From an uncultured Prevotellaceae bacterium (lineage in GTDB: Bacteria; Bacteroidota; Bacteroidia; Bacteroidales; Muribaculaceae), in contig CAMJXD010000004.1 in assembly GCA_946409635.1 (NCBI GenBank), positions 62,001 to 126,000 of the forward strand: 64,000 bases of DNA, given 5' to 3'. The notes under the pieces are model-generated. The model saw nothing but the letters and a program-made list of their open reading frames with translations, searched no databases and had not been told where the DNA came from. Shown here piece after piece: positions 17,828 to 25,912 of this stretch (positions are counted from its first letter, which is position 1; each line of letters starts with the position of its first letter). The position numbers and the translations under genes are program-made.

Positions 17828-18130
17828 ATGAGCAATAAACCGATAAATATAGTGCGGGCATTGAAGATGTTCTTTGGCATCTTCATGGTGTTCTTTTATC
17901 TGGGAGTGGCTGTACTGATGGCTATCAACTATTTTGGCTTCCCCAGGTATTTGAGCTGGTTCTTTGCAGTGGCATTTGCCGCCTATGGCATCTATCGCGG
18001 CTATCGGGAAGTCAATGGCGAGCACACCTATGGCATGCGACGCATCGACGATGACACCGATGCGAACCAGTACACGACCTATAGTGAACACCCAATTACC
18101 AACAAGGACGATAATGAAAAGAAGGATTGA
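17828..18130 (+). CDS. Small two-helix membrane protein, unknown function
   Basis: A 100-aa protein starting MSNKPINIVRALK. Two hydrophobic segments (MFFGIFMVFFYLGVAVLMAI and YLSWFFAVAFAAYGIY) are separated by a short loop. A polar, acidic tail follows (RRIDDDTDANQYTTYSE...). The last 17 bases overlap the start of the PstS-like lipoprotein gene, so translation is probably coupled. An upstream start in frame at 17759 was rejected because it overlaps the predicted promoter region. No family was recognised. Confidence 0.65.
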   Translation: MSNKPINIVRALKMFFGIFMVFFYLGVAVLMAINYFGFPRYLSWFFAVAFAAYGIYRGYREVNGEHTYGMRRIDDDTDANQYTTYSEHPITNKDDNEKKD

Positions 18131-19100
18131 CATATTCATGCTGCTGGCAGCCGTCGTGATGTCGATGGCTGTGGCCTCTTGTGGCGATCAGCGGCCCAAG
18201 AGCACGAGCACGCGGGGCATTGCCCGCATCATGTGTGACGAGTCGTTCCAGAGTGTGCTGGAACAGGAGATTGCCGTGTTTGAATTTCAGTATCCCGAGG
18301 CGAGCATCATGCCTGATTACATCAACGAGCATGACGCCCTGGACTCGCTGTTCCAGAACAAGGTGGACCTGATCATCATCTCCCACGACTTGACCAAGGA
18401 TCAGAAGACAAGTCTCAAGAAGCTGGGTCGCGGCTATCGGTCCAAGATGATTGCCGTCGATGCCATCGCAGTCATTGTCAACAAGCAGAATGACATCAGC
18501 GACCTGTCGATGGATGACCTGCGCGACATCTTCACCGGCAAGGTGAAGCGCTGGGGCGAGGTGTTCCCGACCAATCTCAAGAACGACACGATCAAGGTGA
18601 TGTTTGACGGCTCAGGTACCGGTGTGGTCAATTACATGAAAGAGAAGTTTCTCAACGGCGGCAAGTTTGGTCCTAACGTGTATGCTCGAGGGTCGAGCAG
18701 CGACGTGTTTGACGCAGTCGAGCAGTATAAAAATGTGATTGGCTTTATCGGCGTGAGCTGGATTACCAGTGACCTCAAGTCGCTGGAGAAACCTATCGCC
18801 GAGAAATATGAGGAGCTCAAGAACAACAACGAGGTGAGCGTCATCGACTTCACCGACCGCATCAAGGTGATGCCACTGCGCGGCGACGACCAGGTGAAGC
18901 CGGTCAAGCCCTATCAGGCATATATCTATAGCGGTGAGTACCCGCTCGTGAGGTCAATATGGGCCATTGATGCCAGCTATAACGGAACCCTCGATCACGG
19001 CTTCTACTCGTTTATCACGGGTGTGATAGGCCAGAAGATTATCCTCCAGACGGGCATCCTGCCCGCTGCTGAGCCAGTCCGGTATGTTGAGGTTGAGTGA
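18114..19100 (+). CDS. PstS-like phosphate-binding lipoprotein
   Basis: A 328-aa lipoprotein starting MKRRIDIFMLLAAVV, with a lipobox at VASC near residue 23. The body is a periplasmic-binding-protein fold of the phosphate type. IAVIVNKQNDISDLSMDDL, DIFTGKVKRWGEV and MFDGSGTGVVNYMKEKF match PstS-like proteins, the last carrying the ligand-binding Ser/Gly loop. No PstA, PstB or PstC gene is nearby; a TPR protein follows instead. In other Bacteroidetes a PstS-like gene and a TPR gene commonly follow TonB/ExbBD genes, which hints at a role there rather than in phosphate uptake. Confidence 0.82.
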   Translation: MKRRIDIFMLLAAVVMSMAVASCGDQRPKSTSTRGIARIMCDESFQSVLEQEIAVFEFQYPEASIMPDYINEHDALDSLFQNKVDLIIISHDLTKDQKTSLKKLGRGYRSKMIAVDAIAVIVNKQNDISDLSMDDLRDIFTGKVKRWGEVFPTNLKNDTIKVMFDGSGTGVVNYMKEKFLNGGKFGPNVYARGSSSDVFDAVEQYKNVIGFIGVSWITSDLKSLEKPIAEKYEELKNNNEVSVIDFTDRIKVMPLRGDDQVKPVKPYQAYIYSGEYPLVRSIWAIDASYNGTLDHGFYSFITGVIGQKIILQTGILPAAEPVRYVEVE

Positions 19101-19183
19101 TTCAGCGGGTTGGCATGGAAATTGCAATCAGGAATATAAAAACAGAACTAACTAATAAATATCAACATTAAATTGTTACTACT

Positions 19184-20809
19184 ATGAAACGGAAATTCTT
19201 ATTTGCATCACTCATTCTCATGGGTGCATCGCTGGTAGCCAATGCACAGGGCTACAAAGACGGTATCGAGTACTACAAGGTAGACAAGCTCGACAATGCT
19301 AAGGAGTTGCTGGAGCGCAACCTGAATGCTCCCAACACCGACAAGGCTGAAGCCTTCTACTATCTGGGTCAGATTGCTCTGCACCAGGGTAAGGCTGGCG
19401 AGGCTGCCTCCTTCTTTGAGAAAGGTATCGCTGCCAATGCCATGAATCCTTACAACTATGTGGGTCAGGCAGCTCTCGCGCTCAAGAACGGTGGCGACGC
19501 CAAGGCTCTCATGGAGAAGGCACGCAAGCTGTCCAAGAAGGACTCCAAGCTTGAGATGGAGATTGCACGTGCATTCTATGATGCAAATCCCACCACCTAT
19601 GCCAAGGACATTGAGAAGTGCATCAAGAACGCCCGTAAGTGGAACCCCGACCACCCTGACAGCTACATCTTTGAGGCCGACACTAAGGCCGACAAGAAGG
19701 ACTGGGGCAATGCAGCCGGTATCTATGAGTTGGCCTTCGGCAAGGATCCCAACAACATTGAGGCCTATGTGAAGTATGCCAACACTTATTTCAACGTCGT
19801 GCCCCAGATGGCTATCGAGCGTCTTGAGGAGCTCCAGGCCAAGGTGCCTAACTCGGCCCTGGTTCAGCGCGAGCTCGCTGAGAAGTATTATGCCGACAAC
19901 CTGGGTGCCAAGGCTGCTGAGCAGTATGGCAAGTATATTAAGAACCCCAACCACTTTGCTCAGGACGAGGTGCGCTACGTGCAGCTGCTGTTCTTCGGTG
20001 AGAAGTATCAGGAGTCGCTCGATCTGGCCACCAGTCTGGTAAAGAAACTTGACCCCGTCGACAGCAAGGTGTTCTACATGAAGCGCATGCAGCTCTATAA
20101 CCTGGTGCAGCTCCAGAAGTGGCCCGAGGCCGTTGAGGCAGGCAAGTCCTTCTTTGCCAACGTAGTTCCCCAGGGCTCAAACTACGAGGTTCGCGACTAC
20201 ACCGACTATGGTCTGGCCCTGCAGACAGCCGGTCTTCCTGAAGAGGCTATCGAGGCCTACAACAAGGCTATCGACCTCAATCCCAAGAACACCGACCTGA
20301 TTCGCAACCTGGGTGACAGCTATGCCGATGCCGAGAACTTTGTAAAGGCAGCCGAGTATTACCAGCGTCTGGTTGACGACGGTAACCACAAGTCTAACGA
20401 CCTGTTTACCCTGTCCAACTACTACCTGGGCATCGCCAGCTCCGAGGGCTTGGATGCCGCTGTCAAGGACGACGCACTGGCCAAGAGTCAGAAGTATATC
20501 GACGAGGTGGACAAGCTGGTGCCCGGTAACGTGCAGATCGTGAACCAGAAGGCCAAGATTGCCAAGTTCCGTGAGGGTGACAGCAACAATGGAGCTGCAA
20601 TGGCCGCCTATCAGGAGCTGCTCAACATTCTCGACCAGAAGGAGAACAAGGCCGACTATGCTCGCTACTACAAGTATGCCTACAACTACATGGCTACTTA
20701 CTACTTCACCAAGGGTGACAAGGCTACAGCCAAGACCTACTATCAGAAGTGGCTGGACTATGATCCTGAAAACGAGTCACTGCGTAACTATGTGAACAGC
20801 CTCAAGTAA
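19184..20809 (+). CDS. Exported tetratricopeptide-repeat protein
   Basis: A 541-aa protein with a signal peptide (MKRKFLFASLILMGASLVANAQ) and many helical repeats of the TPR type, for example AEAFYYLGQIALHQGKAGEA and DLIRNLGDSYADAENFVKAA. It should sit in the periplasm as a protein-protein scaffold. It follows the PstS-like gene by 83 bp and ends just before a strong terminator, so the three genes from 17828 look like one unit. No enzymatic motif was seen. Confidence 0.85.
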   Translation: MKRKFLFASLILMGASLVANAQGYKDGIEYYKVDKLDNAKELLERNLNAPNTDKAEAFYYLGQIALHQGKAGEAASFFEKGIAANAMNPYNYVGQAALALKNGGDAKALMEKARKLSKKDSKLEMEIARAFYDANPTTYAKDIEKCIKNARKWNPDHPDSYIFEADTKADKKDWGNAAGIYELAFGKDPNNIEAYVKYANTYFNVVPQMAIERLEELQAKVPNSALVQRELAEKYYADNLGAKAAEQYGKYIKNPNHFAQDEVRYVQLLFFGEKYQESLDLATSLVKKLDPVDSKVFYMKRMQLYNLVQLQKWPEAVEAGKSFFANVVPQGSNYEVRDYTDYGLALQTAGLPEEAIEAYNKAIDLNPKNTDLIRNLGDSYADAENFVKAAEYYQRLVDDGNHKSNDLFTLSNYYLGIASSEGLDAAVKDDALAKSQKYIDEVDKLVPGNVQIVNQKAKIAKFREGDSNNGAAMAAYQELLNILDQKENKADYARYYKYAYNYMATYYFTKGDKATAKTYYQKWLDYDPENESLRNYVNSLK

Positions 20810-20832
20810 TTACGGCTCAGCAATAATCCACG

Positions 20833-20871
20833 ACTGCGGGCGGCTAGATGACAGTTGCCCGCAGTTTTTTT
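20833..20871 (+). terminator. Intrinsic terminator after the TPR gene
   Basis: Perfect 9-base arms ACTGCGGGC (20833-20841) and GCCCGCAGT (20857-20865), a 15-base loop, then seven T residues. Confidence 0.92.
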
Positions 20872-20966
20872 ATGCCTGTTTGTCAAGATGGCCAACGGTT
20901 CTGTTTAACAACGGTGGTCATCCATCATTTTTTTTAAATAATGTGTAAGATTCATTGAAAAAATTG

Positions 20967-20974
20967 TAATTTTG
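20967..20974 (+). promoter_or_regulatory. Predicted -7 element for the subtilase genes
   Basis: TAATTTTG followed by TGGC, 45 bp upstream of the first subtilase start and downstream of the preceding terminator. Confidence 0.55.
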
Positions 20975-21018
20975 TGGCTTAGATAGCAAATTCAGGTTTG
21001 AAATAGTCAGATATTGAT

Positions 21019-23133
21019 ATGATGAATACTTTTTCCCTCACGAACATGTTAGTTCGGGCAGGACGTTATGTGCGTCAACTATGCTCGGGCAGTCGATGTG
21101 TGTCTTGGCTCTCGCATGGCATTTGGGGTATCTTGATGGCTGTGACAATAACGTTCACCGGCATCAATGCTAATGCCCAGAGTGGCGATGAGGCCTATTA
21201 TGACGCCTTTATGTCGGTCACCGATGAAGTAAACCTCACCCAGTTGCGTGAAGCTGGCCTGGTGATTACTGCAAGGTATGATGGAATCATAACCGCTCAA
21301 GTGCCACAGCAGTATAGACCCTATGAACTAAAGTCCTTTGCTGGCGTGAACCACGTGTCGGCAGCCATTCCCCTGCTCACCTATTGTGACAGTGCGCGTT
21401 ATTATTCTAGAGTCGACAAGGTGCACCGTGGCGAAGGCCTTAACTTGCCCTATAAGGGAAAGGACGTGATTGTGGGTATTATCGATTGCGGATTTGATTT
21501 TAATCACATCAATTTTGTTGATGCCGAAGGTAATCCACGTGTCAAGGCCGTCTATATGCCGTTTGACAATTCGGGCCGAACCATCATGGTCAACAGGATC
21601 ATGTTGCCGGGTTCCTGTTTTGAGACGCCTGAGAGAATCAAGAATCTTACTACCGATGACCCCAAGACCACTCATGGCACCCAGACGGCAGGTATTGCTG
21701 CCGGCAGCTATGATCACAACGGCTGGTATGGCATCGCTCCCGAGGCCGATATCGTCATCTGCGCCATGCCTGAGGAAAAACTCAATGACGTGCGCTTGGC
21801 ACATTGTATCAGCTACATCAACGACTATGCCACCCGCATGGGAAAACCCTATGTGGTCAACATCAGCATGGGCAATAACGTCGGCCCCCATGATGGAAGC
21901 TCGTTCATCTCGAACATCTTCCATCAGTTTGCCGGTCCAGGTAAGATTTTTGTCGTTGCTGCAGGCAACGACGGCGACCAGCAAGTGTGCATCCACGAGG
22001 AAATCCAGAGCAAGAACGATACCGTGACGACGCTCCTGAGTGGATACACCGGAGGCTTGAGGCGTTCAGGATTTGTAAATGCGTGGAGTGATCAGGGCAA
22101 ACTGTTCAATTCCCGACTGATTGTCTATGATATCAGTACCAGGAAAATTGTTTACAGGTCGCGTTCGCTGGGTGCTACCGCATCGGGCGTGGTGGCCGAC
22201 TTTGATACCCAGACCGATGCCGAGCTGGCACAGTACTACACCGGCAGGGTATTGTTCTCGGGAAGTGTTGAACTCAATGGCGAGGGCTTGTCGTTGATGG
22301 ATATCGACATGACGGCCAGGGACCCTAGATATGTGATGGGATTCCAGTACTATAGCCCGATGGCTACAAAATTAAACATCTGGACCTCACAGTATGCCTA
22401 TTTCAACAATTATGGCCAGTCGTGGGTGTCGACAGGAACACCTGACGGTTCCATCAGTGAGATCGCTGCTAATGATAGCGTGATTTCGGTGGGTTCATAC
22501 AATACCAAGCAGTATGTACCATTGCGCGACAGCACGTTGTATTACCGTCATTTCAGTAAGCCGTTTGAGATCTCCTATTATTCTTCTTACGGACCCGACG
22601 AGAACGGTATCAGGCGACCTGACGTGTGCGCTCCTGGCAGTGTGGTCATCTCATCGGCCAACCGCTACGACACCAATCCGCCTAACATCCAGTTCTGGCA
22701 GCCGTCGGCGTTTGTCGATGGGGTAGAGTACCCCTATTGTCCCGACCTGGGTACCTCGATGGCCGCCCCGGTTGTGGCTGGTGCCATAGCCTTGTGGCTC
22801 CAGGCCAATCCGACGTTGAGCACGGCCGACATCAGGCAAGTGCTCAATAAAACCAGTATCCGTGACTGGTATGTTGCCACAGGCAATGCTGAGCGTTGGG
22901 GCGCAGGCAAGCTAGACATCAATGCCGGATTACGTTACGTGTTACATATCGAGGAAAAGAGCGGTGACGTGAATCAAGATGGAGAAGTCAACCTGAGTGA
23001 TATCAATGTCGTGATTGACATCGTCCTGGGTGGCACGGCCGACGACGATACCCGTCGCCTGGCTGATGTGAACAATGATGGCGAGGTTAACCTGAGTGAC
23101 ATTAACGAGATCATTGCCCTCATTGTAGGTTGA
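21019..23133 (+). CDS. Secreted subtilisin-like serine protease with dockerin-like tail (copy 1)
   Basis: A 704-aa S8-family protease. A long N-terminal signal region ends around TFTGINANAQ. Catalytic residues are Asp in GIIDCGFDFNH (~155), His in THGTQTAG (~218) and Ser in GTSMAAPVVAG (~579); the oxyanion Asn is in VAAGNDGD (~316). All are present. The C-terminus has two calcium-loop repeats (DVNQDGEVNLSDIN and DVNNDGEVNLSDIN) of the dockerin type. It sits 7 bp before a second, similar protease gene. The target and the reason for the dockerin repeats are unknown. No typical type IX sorting tail is visible. Confidence 0.92.
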   Translation: MMNTFSLTNMLVRAGRYVRQLCSGSRCVSWLSHGIWGILMAVTITFTGINANAQSGDEAYYDAFMSVTDEVNLTQLREAGLVITARYDGIITAQVPQQYRPYELKSFAGVNHVSAAIPLLTYCDSARYYSRVDKVHRGEGLNLPYKGKDVIVGIIDCGFDFNHINFVDAEGNPRVKAVYMPFDNSGRTIMVNRIMLPGSCFETPERIKNLTTDDPKTTHGTQTAGIAAGSYDHNGWYGIAPEADIVICAMPEEKLNDVRLAHCISYINDYATRMGKPYVVNISMGNNVGPHDGSSFISNIFHQFAGPGKIFVVAAGNDGDQQVCIHEEIQSKNDTVTTLLSGYTGGLRRSGFVNAWSDQGKLFNSRLIVYDISTRKIVYRSRSLGATASGVVADFDTQTDAELAQYYTGRVLFSGSVELNGEGLSLMDIDMTARDPRYVMGFQYYSPMATKLNIWTSQYAYFNNYGQSWVSTGTPDGSISEIAANDSVISVGSYNTKQYVPLRDSTLYYRHFSKPFEISYYSSYGPDENGIRRPDVCAPGSVVISSANRYDTNPPNIQFWQPSAFVDGVEYPYCPDLGTSMAAPVVAGAIALWLQANPTLSTADIRQVLNKTSIRDWYVATGNAERWGAGKLDINAGLRYVLHIEEKSGDVNQDGEVNLSDINVVIDIVLGGTADDDTRRLADVNNDGEVNLSDINEIIALIVG

Positions 23134-23140
23134 TACTGTT

Positions 23141-25252
23141 GTGAGAAAACCTGTATTCATATTTTTATTGCTGATTGCCACGACGGTGGCGGCTTGGGCT
23201 TTCTCAACAGTGGATGCCCGTTCCCGGTTGCTGCTCAATCAGTCTGTTGATCATGTTCGGCGCAGCAATGCCACTGCTGGCACTTATCAGGCCTTTATTA
23301 CCCTCGATGACAGCGCATCAATCAAGACGTTGCAGCAATTGGGCGTCAGGGTAAGTGCGCGCTTTGGCAATCAGGTGACGGCAAGCATGACAAGAGATGA
23401 AATAGCGGCAGTCGCGTCATGTGCAGGAGTGCGTCGTCTAGCACTGGCCAAACCATTGAACTTGTGTAACGACACCGCCCGCATGCTCTCGGCAGTTGAT
23501 CCGGTGCATGCTGGACATGGGCTCTCTTCTCCGTTGAGGGGCAAGGGGGTAATAGTTGGTATCGTGGACACGGGCATTGATTTTAACCACATGAACTTGT
23601 GTGATGAAACAGGGCGGACACGAGTGCGTGCTGTGTATATGCCCTGTGACAGCACTGGCCTGTCGCCTGTCATCGATGGTGATACGCTGCCGGGCAGTTG
23701 CTATGAGGATCCGGCCCAAATTGCAGTGCTCACCACCGATTACAGGAGGTCATCTCATGGTACCCATACCGCTGGCACTGCTGCCGGGGCTTATCGTGAC
23801 AACGGCTGGTACGGTATGGCACCCGAAGCCGATATCGTGGCATGTGGTATTCCTGCCAACCAACTGACCGACATCAACGTGGCGCTCTCGGTCCGCTATA
23901 TCTTTGATTATGCCGAGCGTGTGGGATTGCCATGCGTCATCAATATGAGTTTGGGAACCAACGAGGGGCCGAATGACGGCTCATCGGAATTGTGCCGCGT
24001 GTTCGACTCATTGACTGGGCCGGGAAGGCTCTGTGTCGTTTCGGCTGGCAACGACGGCAATGCTCCCATCTGTCTTCATGACCGAATCGGTGGCGCGAAT
24101 GACACGGTGACCACTTTCATCCGCAATCGCTCTGGGGGCATGAAGCGTGAAGGCTATGTGAGTATGTGGAGCGATGCCGATCAGGTGCATCGCACGCGTC
24201 TGGTTGTCATCAACCGTTCGACTGGCGTTGTCGAGTATGCTTCTGACATGTTCAGCCATCAGCCCGAGGACAGCGTTTTTACTATTTCCAGCGATGAGGA
24301 TGACGCATTTGCCGAGTACTATGAGGGAGAGGTGTCATTTGCCAGTGCACTTGAGCCACGTTTTGACCAGTCGGGTGTATTGATTGACAGTTGCCGCTAC
24401 CATAGCTACTGGATGTTTGAAGTCACGTCTCAGGCTGCAGGCCATCTGTTAGGGTTCCAGTATGTAGCCGATGAGCCCCTCGGCTTGTCGGGCTGGTGTA
24501 CCAACGAGGCTTATTTTTACTCATTCGGTCAAGATTATGCCACGGGGGGAACGGCTTCGGGATCAATCAGCGATTTGGCGACAACCAACAGCGTCATATC
24601 GGTGGGAGCCTACTGCTCACGCGCCTCCTATATTGATCAATGGGGTGAAGCCGTCACCTACACTGACTGCAATCCGGGTGACATGGCAGCATTCTCATCT
24701 TATGGACCTGATGAGCGAGGCATTGATCGTCCCGACGTGTGTGCACCAGGACAGGCAGTGCTGTCGTCGGCCAATCGATATGACGCATCGTCGATAAGGC
24801 TGCGCTGGCCTGCTGCCGCAGTAGTCGATAGTGTGGAATATCCCTATTATGCCAATCAGGGAACATCGATGTCGGCCCCGGTGGTTACCGGGACTATAGC
24901 GCTGATGCTGCAGCTTAACCCTAAGTTGACACCCGGCGATGTACGGTCAGTGTTCAGTCGTTCTTCCACCCGAGACAACTTTGTTGTCAATGGCGACCCG
25001 TTGAGATGGGGATTTGGTAAGCTGAATGCCCTTTCAGCCATAGAAGACGTGCTGAACAACACCATGCTGCCGGGAGATGTGAACAACGACCGCGAGGTCA
25101 ATGTGGCCGATGTCATGGCTCTCATGGACATCATCCTTGATCCTGCAGCCAGCCAGGACGCAGCCACTATGCTGCGTGCCGACGTGAATCGAGACCAGGA
25201 AATCCTTGTGTCGGATATTAATTGTGTGATTGACTTGATTTTAAAGCAATAA
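23141..25252 (+). CDS. Secreted subtilisin-like serine protease with dockerin-like tail (copy 2)
   Basis: A 703-aa paralogue of the preceding gene, starting with GTG and a signal peptide (MRKPVFIFLLLIATTVAAWA). The triad is intact: Asp in GIVDTGIDFNH (~143), His in SSHGTHTAG (~205), Ser in GTSMSAPVVTG (~576). The dockerin-like repeats at the end are less regular (DVNNDREVNVADVM and DVNRDQEILVSDIN). The same order of domains and near-equal length point to a tandem duplication that has since diverged. The 7-bp gap to the first gene suggests one transcript. ruvA starts 9 bp after its stop. Confidence 0.92.
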   Translation: MRKPVFIFLLLIATTVAAWAFSTVDARSRLLLNQSVDHVRRSNATAGTYQAFITLDDSASIKTLQQLGVRVSARFGNQVTASMTRDEIAAVASCAGVRRLALAKPLNLCNDTARMLSAVDPVHAGHGLSSPLRGKGVIVGIVDTGIDFNHMNLCDETGRTRVRAVYMPCDSTGLSPVIDGDTLPGSCYEDPAQIAVLTTDYRRSSHGTHTAGTAAGAYRDNGWYGMAPEADIVACGIPANQLTDINVALSVRYIFDYAERVGLPCVINMSLGTNEGPNDGSSELCRVFDSLTGPGRLCVVSAGNDGNAPICLHDRIGGANDTVTTFIRNRSGGMKREGYVSMWSDADQVHRTRLVVINRSTGVVEYASDMFSHQPEDSVFTISSDEDDAFAEYYEGEVSFASALEPRFDQSGVLIDSCRYHSYWMFEVTSQAAGHLLGFQYVADEPLGLSGWCTNEAYFYSFGQDYATGGTASGSISDLATTNSVISVGAYCSRASYIDQWGEAVTYTDCNPGDMAAFSSYGPDERGIDRPDVCAPGQAVLSSANRYDASSIRLRWPAAAVVDSVEYPYYANQGTSMSAPVVTGTIALMLQLNPKLTPGDVRSVFSRSSTRDNFVVNGDPLRWGFGKLNALSAIEDVLNNTMLPGDVNNDREVNVADVMALMDIILDPAASQDAATMLRADVNRDQEILVSDINCVIDLILKQ

Positions 25253-25261
25253 TAGAGACTT

Positions 25262-25852
25262 ATGATAGATTATATTAAGGGCCAAGTGGTTGAGCTCAAT
25301 CCTGCATATGCCGTGATTGACAATCACGGTATCGGTTACATGATGAATATCTCGCTATCGACCTATGATGCACTGAGCAGGGTGGGGCAGGACGATGCTC
25401 TGCTCTATGTGCATGAGGCGATACGCGAGGATGCTCACCTGTTGTACGGATTTGCCACTAAACGTGAGCGAGAGGCTTTTCTGTTGCTCATTTCGGTGTC
25501 GGGCGTGGGGCCCAATATAGCACGGATGGTGCTATCGTCGATGAGTGTCGATGAGTTCTCGCAGGCCATCGCCGGGAACAATGTGGCGATGTTCAAGTCG
25601 GTCAAGGGTGTGGGAGCAAAAACGGCCCAACGAATAATAGTTGACCTCAAGGATAAAATAAAACCCACTGGTGATACGTTATTAGAACAGACGGGTACCG
25701 CCACGGGTGAGGTCTTTGACGAGGCACTAGCAGCGCTTGTGATGCTGGGTTTTACTCAGCAAGCCTCACAAAAAGCCCTTAAGTCCCTGTTTTCCAGCCA
25801 TCCATCGTTGACGGTGGAACAGGCTATCAAGCAGGCTTTGAAGATGATGTAG
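25262..25852 (+). CDS. ruvA: Holliday junction branch migration protein RuvA
   Basis: RuvA binds four-way junctions and loads the RuvB motor. The 196-aa protein shows the N-terminal OB domain (MIDYIKGQVVELNPAYAVID), the tandem helix-hairpin-helix region (LLISVSGVGPNIARMVLSS and FKSVKGVGAKTAQRIIVDLK) and the C-terminal RuvB-contact domain (EALAALVMLGF). Length and motifs are normal. It stands directly upstream of sprA, an arrangement also found in other Bacteroidetes. Confidence 0.97.
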   Translation: MIDYIKGQVVELNPAYAVIDNHGIGYMMNISLSTYDALSRVGQDDALLYVHEAIREDAHLLYGFATKREREAFLLLISVSGVGPNIARMVLSSMSVDEFSQAIAGNNVAMFKSVKGVGAKTAQRIIVDLKDKIKPTGDTLLEQTGTATGEVFDEALAALVMLGFTQQASQKALKSLFSSHPSLTVEQAIKQALKMM

Positions 25853-25912
25853 TGCTTGCGCTAATCAGTTGAGAGGCTCGGTTGACGTGCTCAATAACAT
25901 GATATTGCAAAG

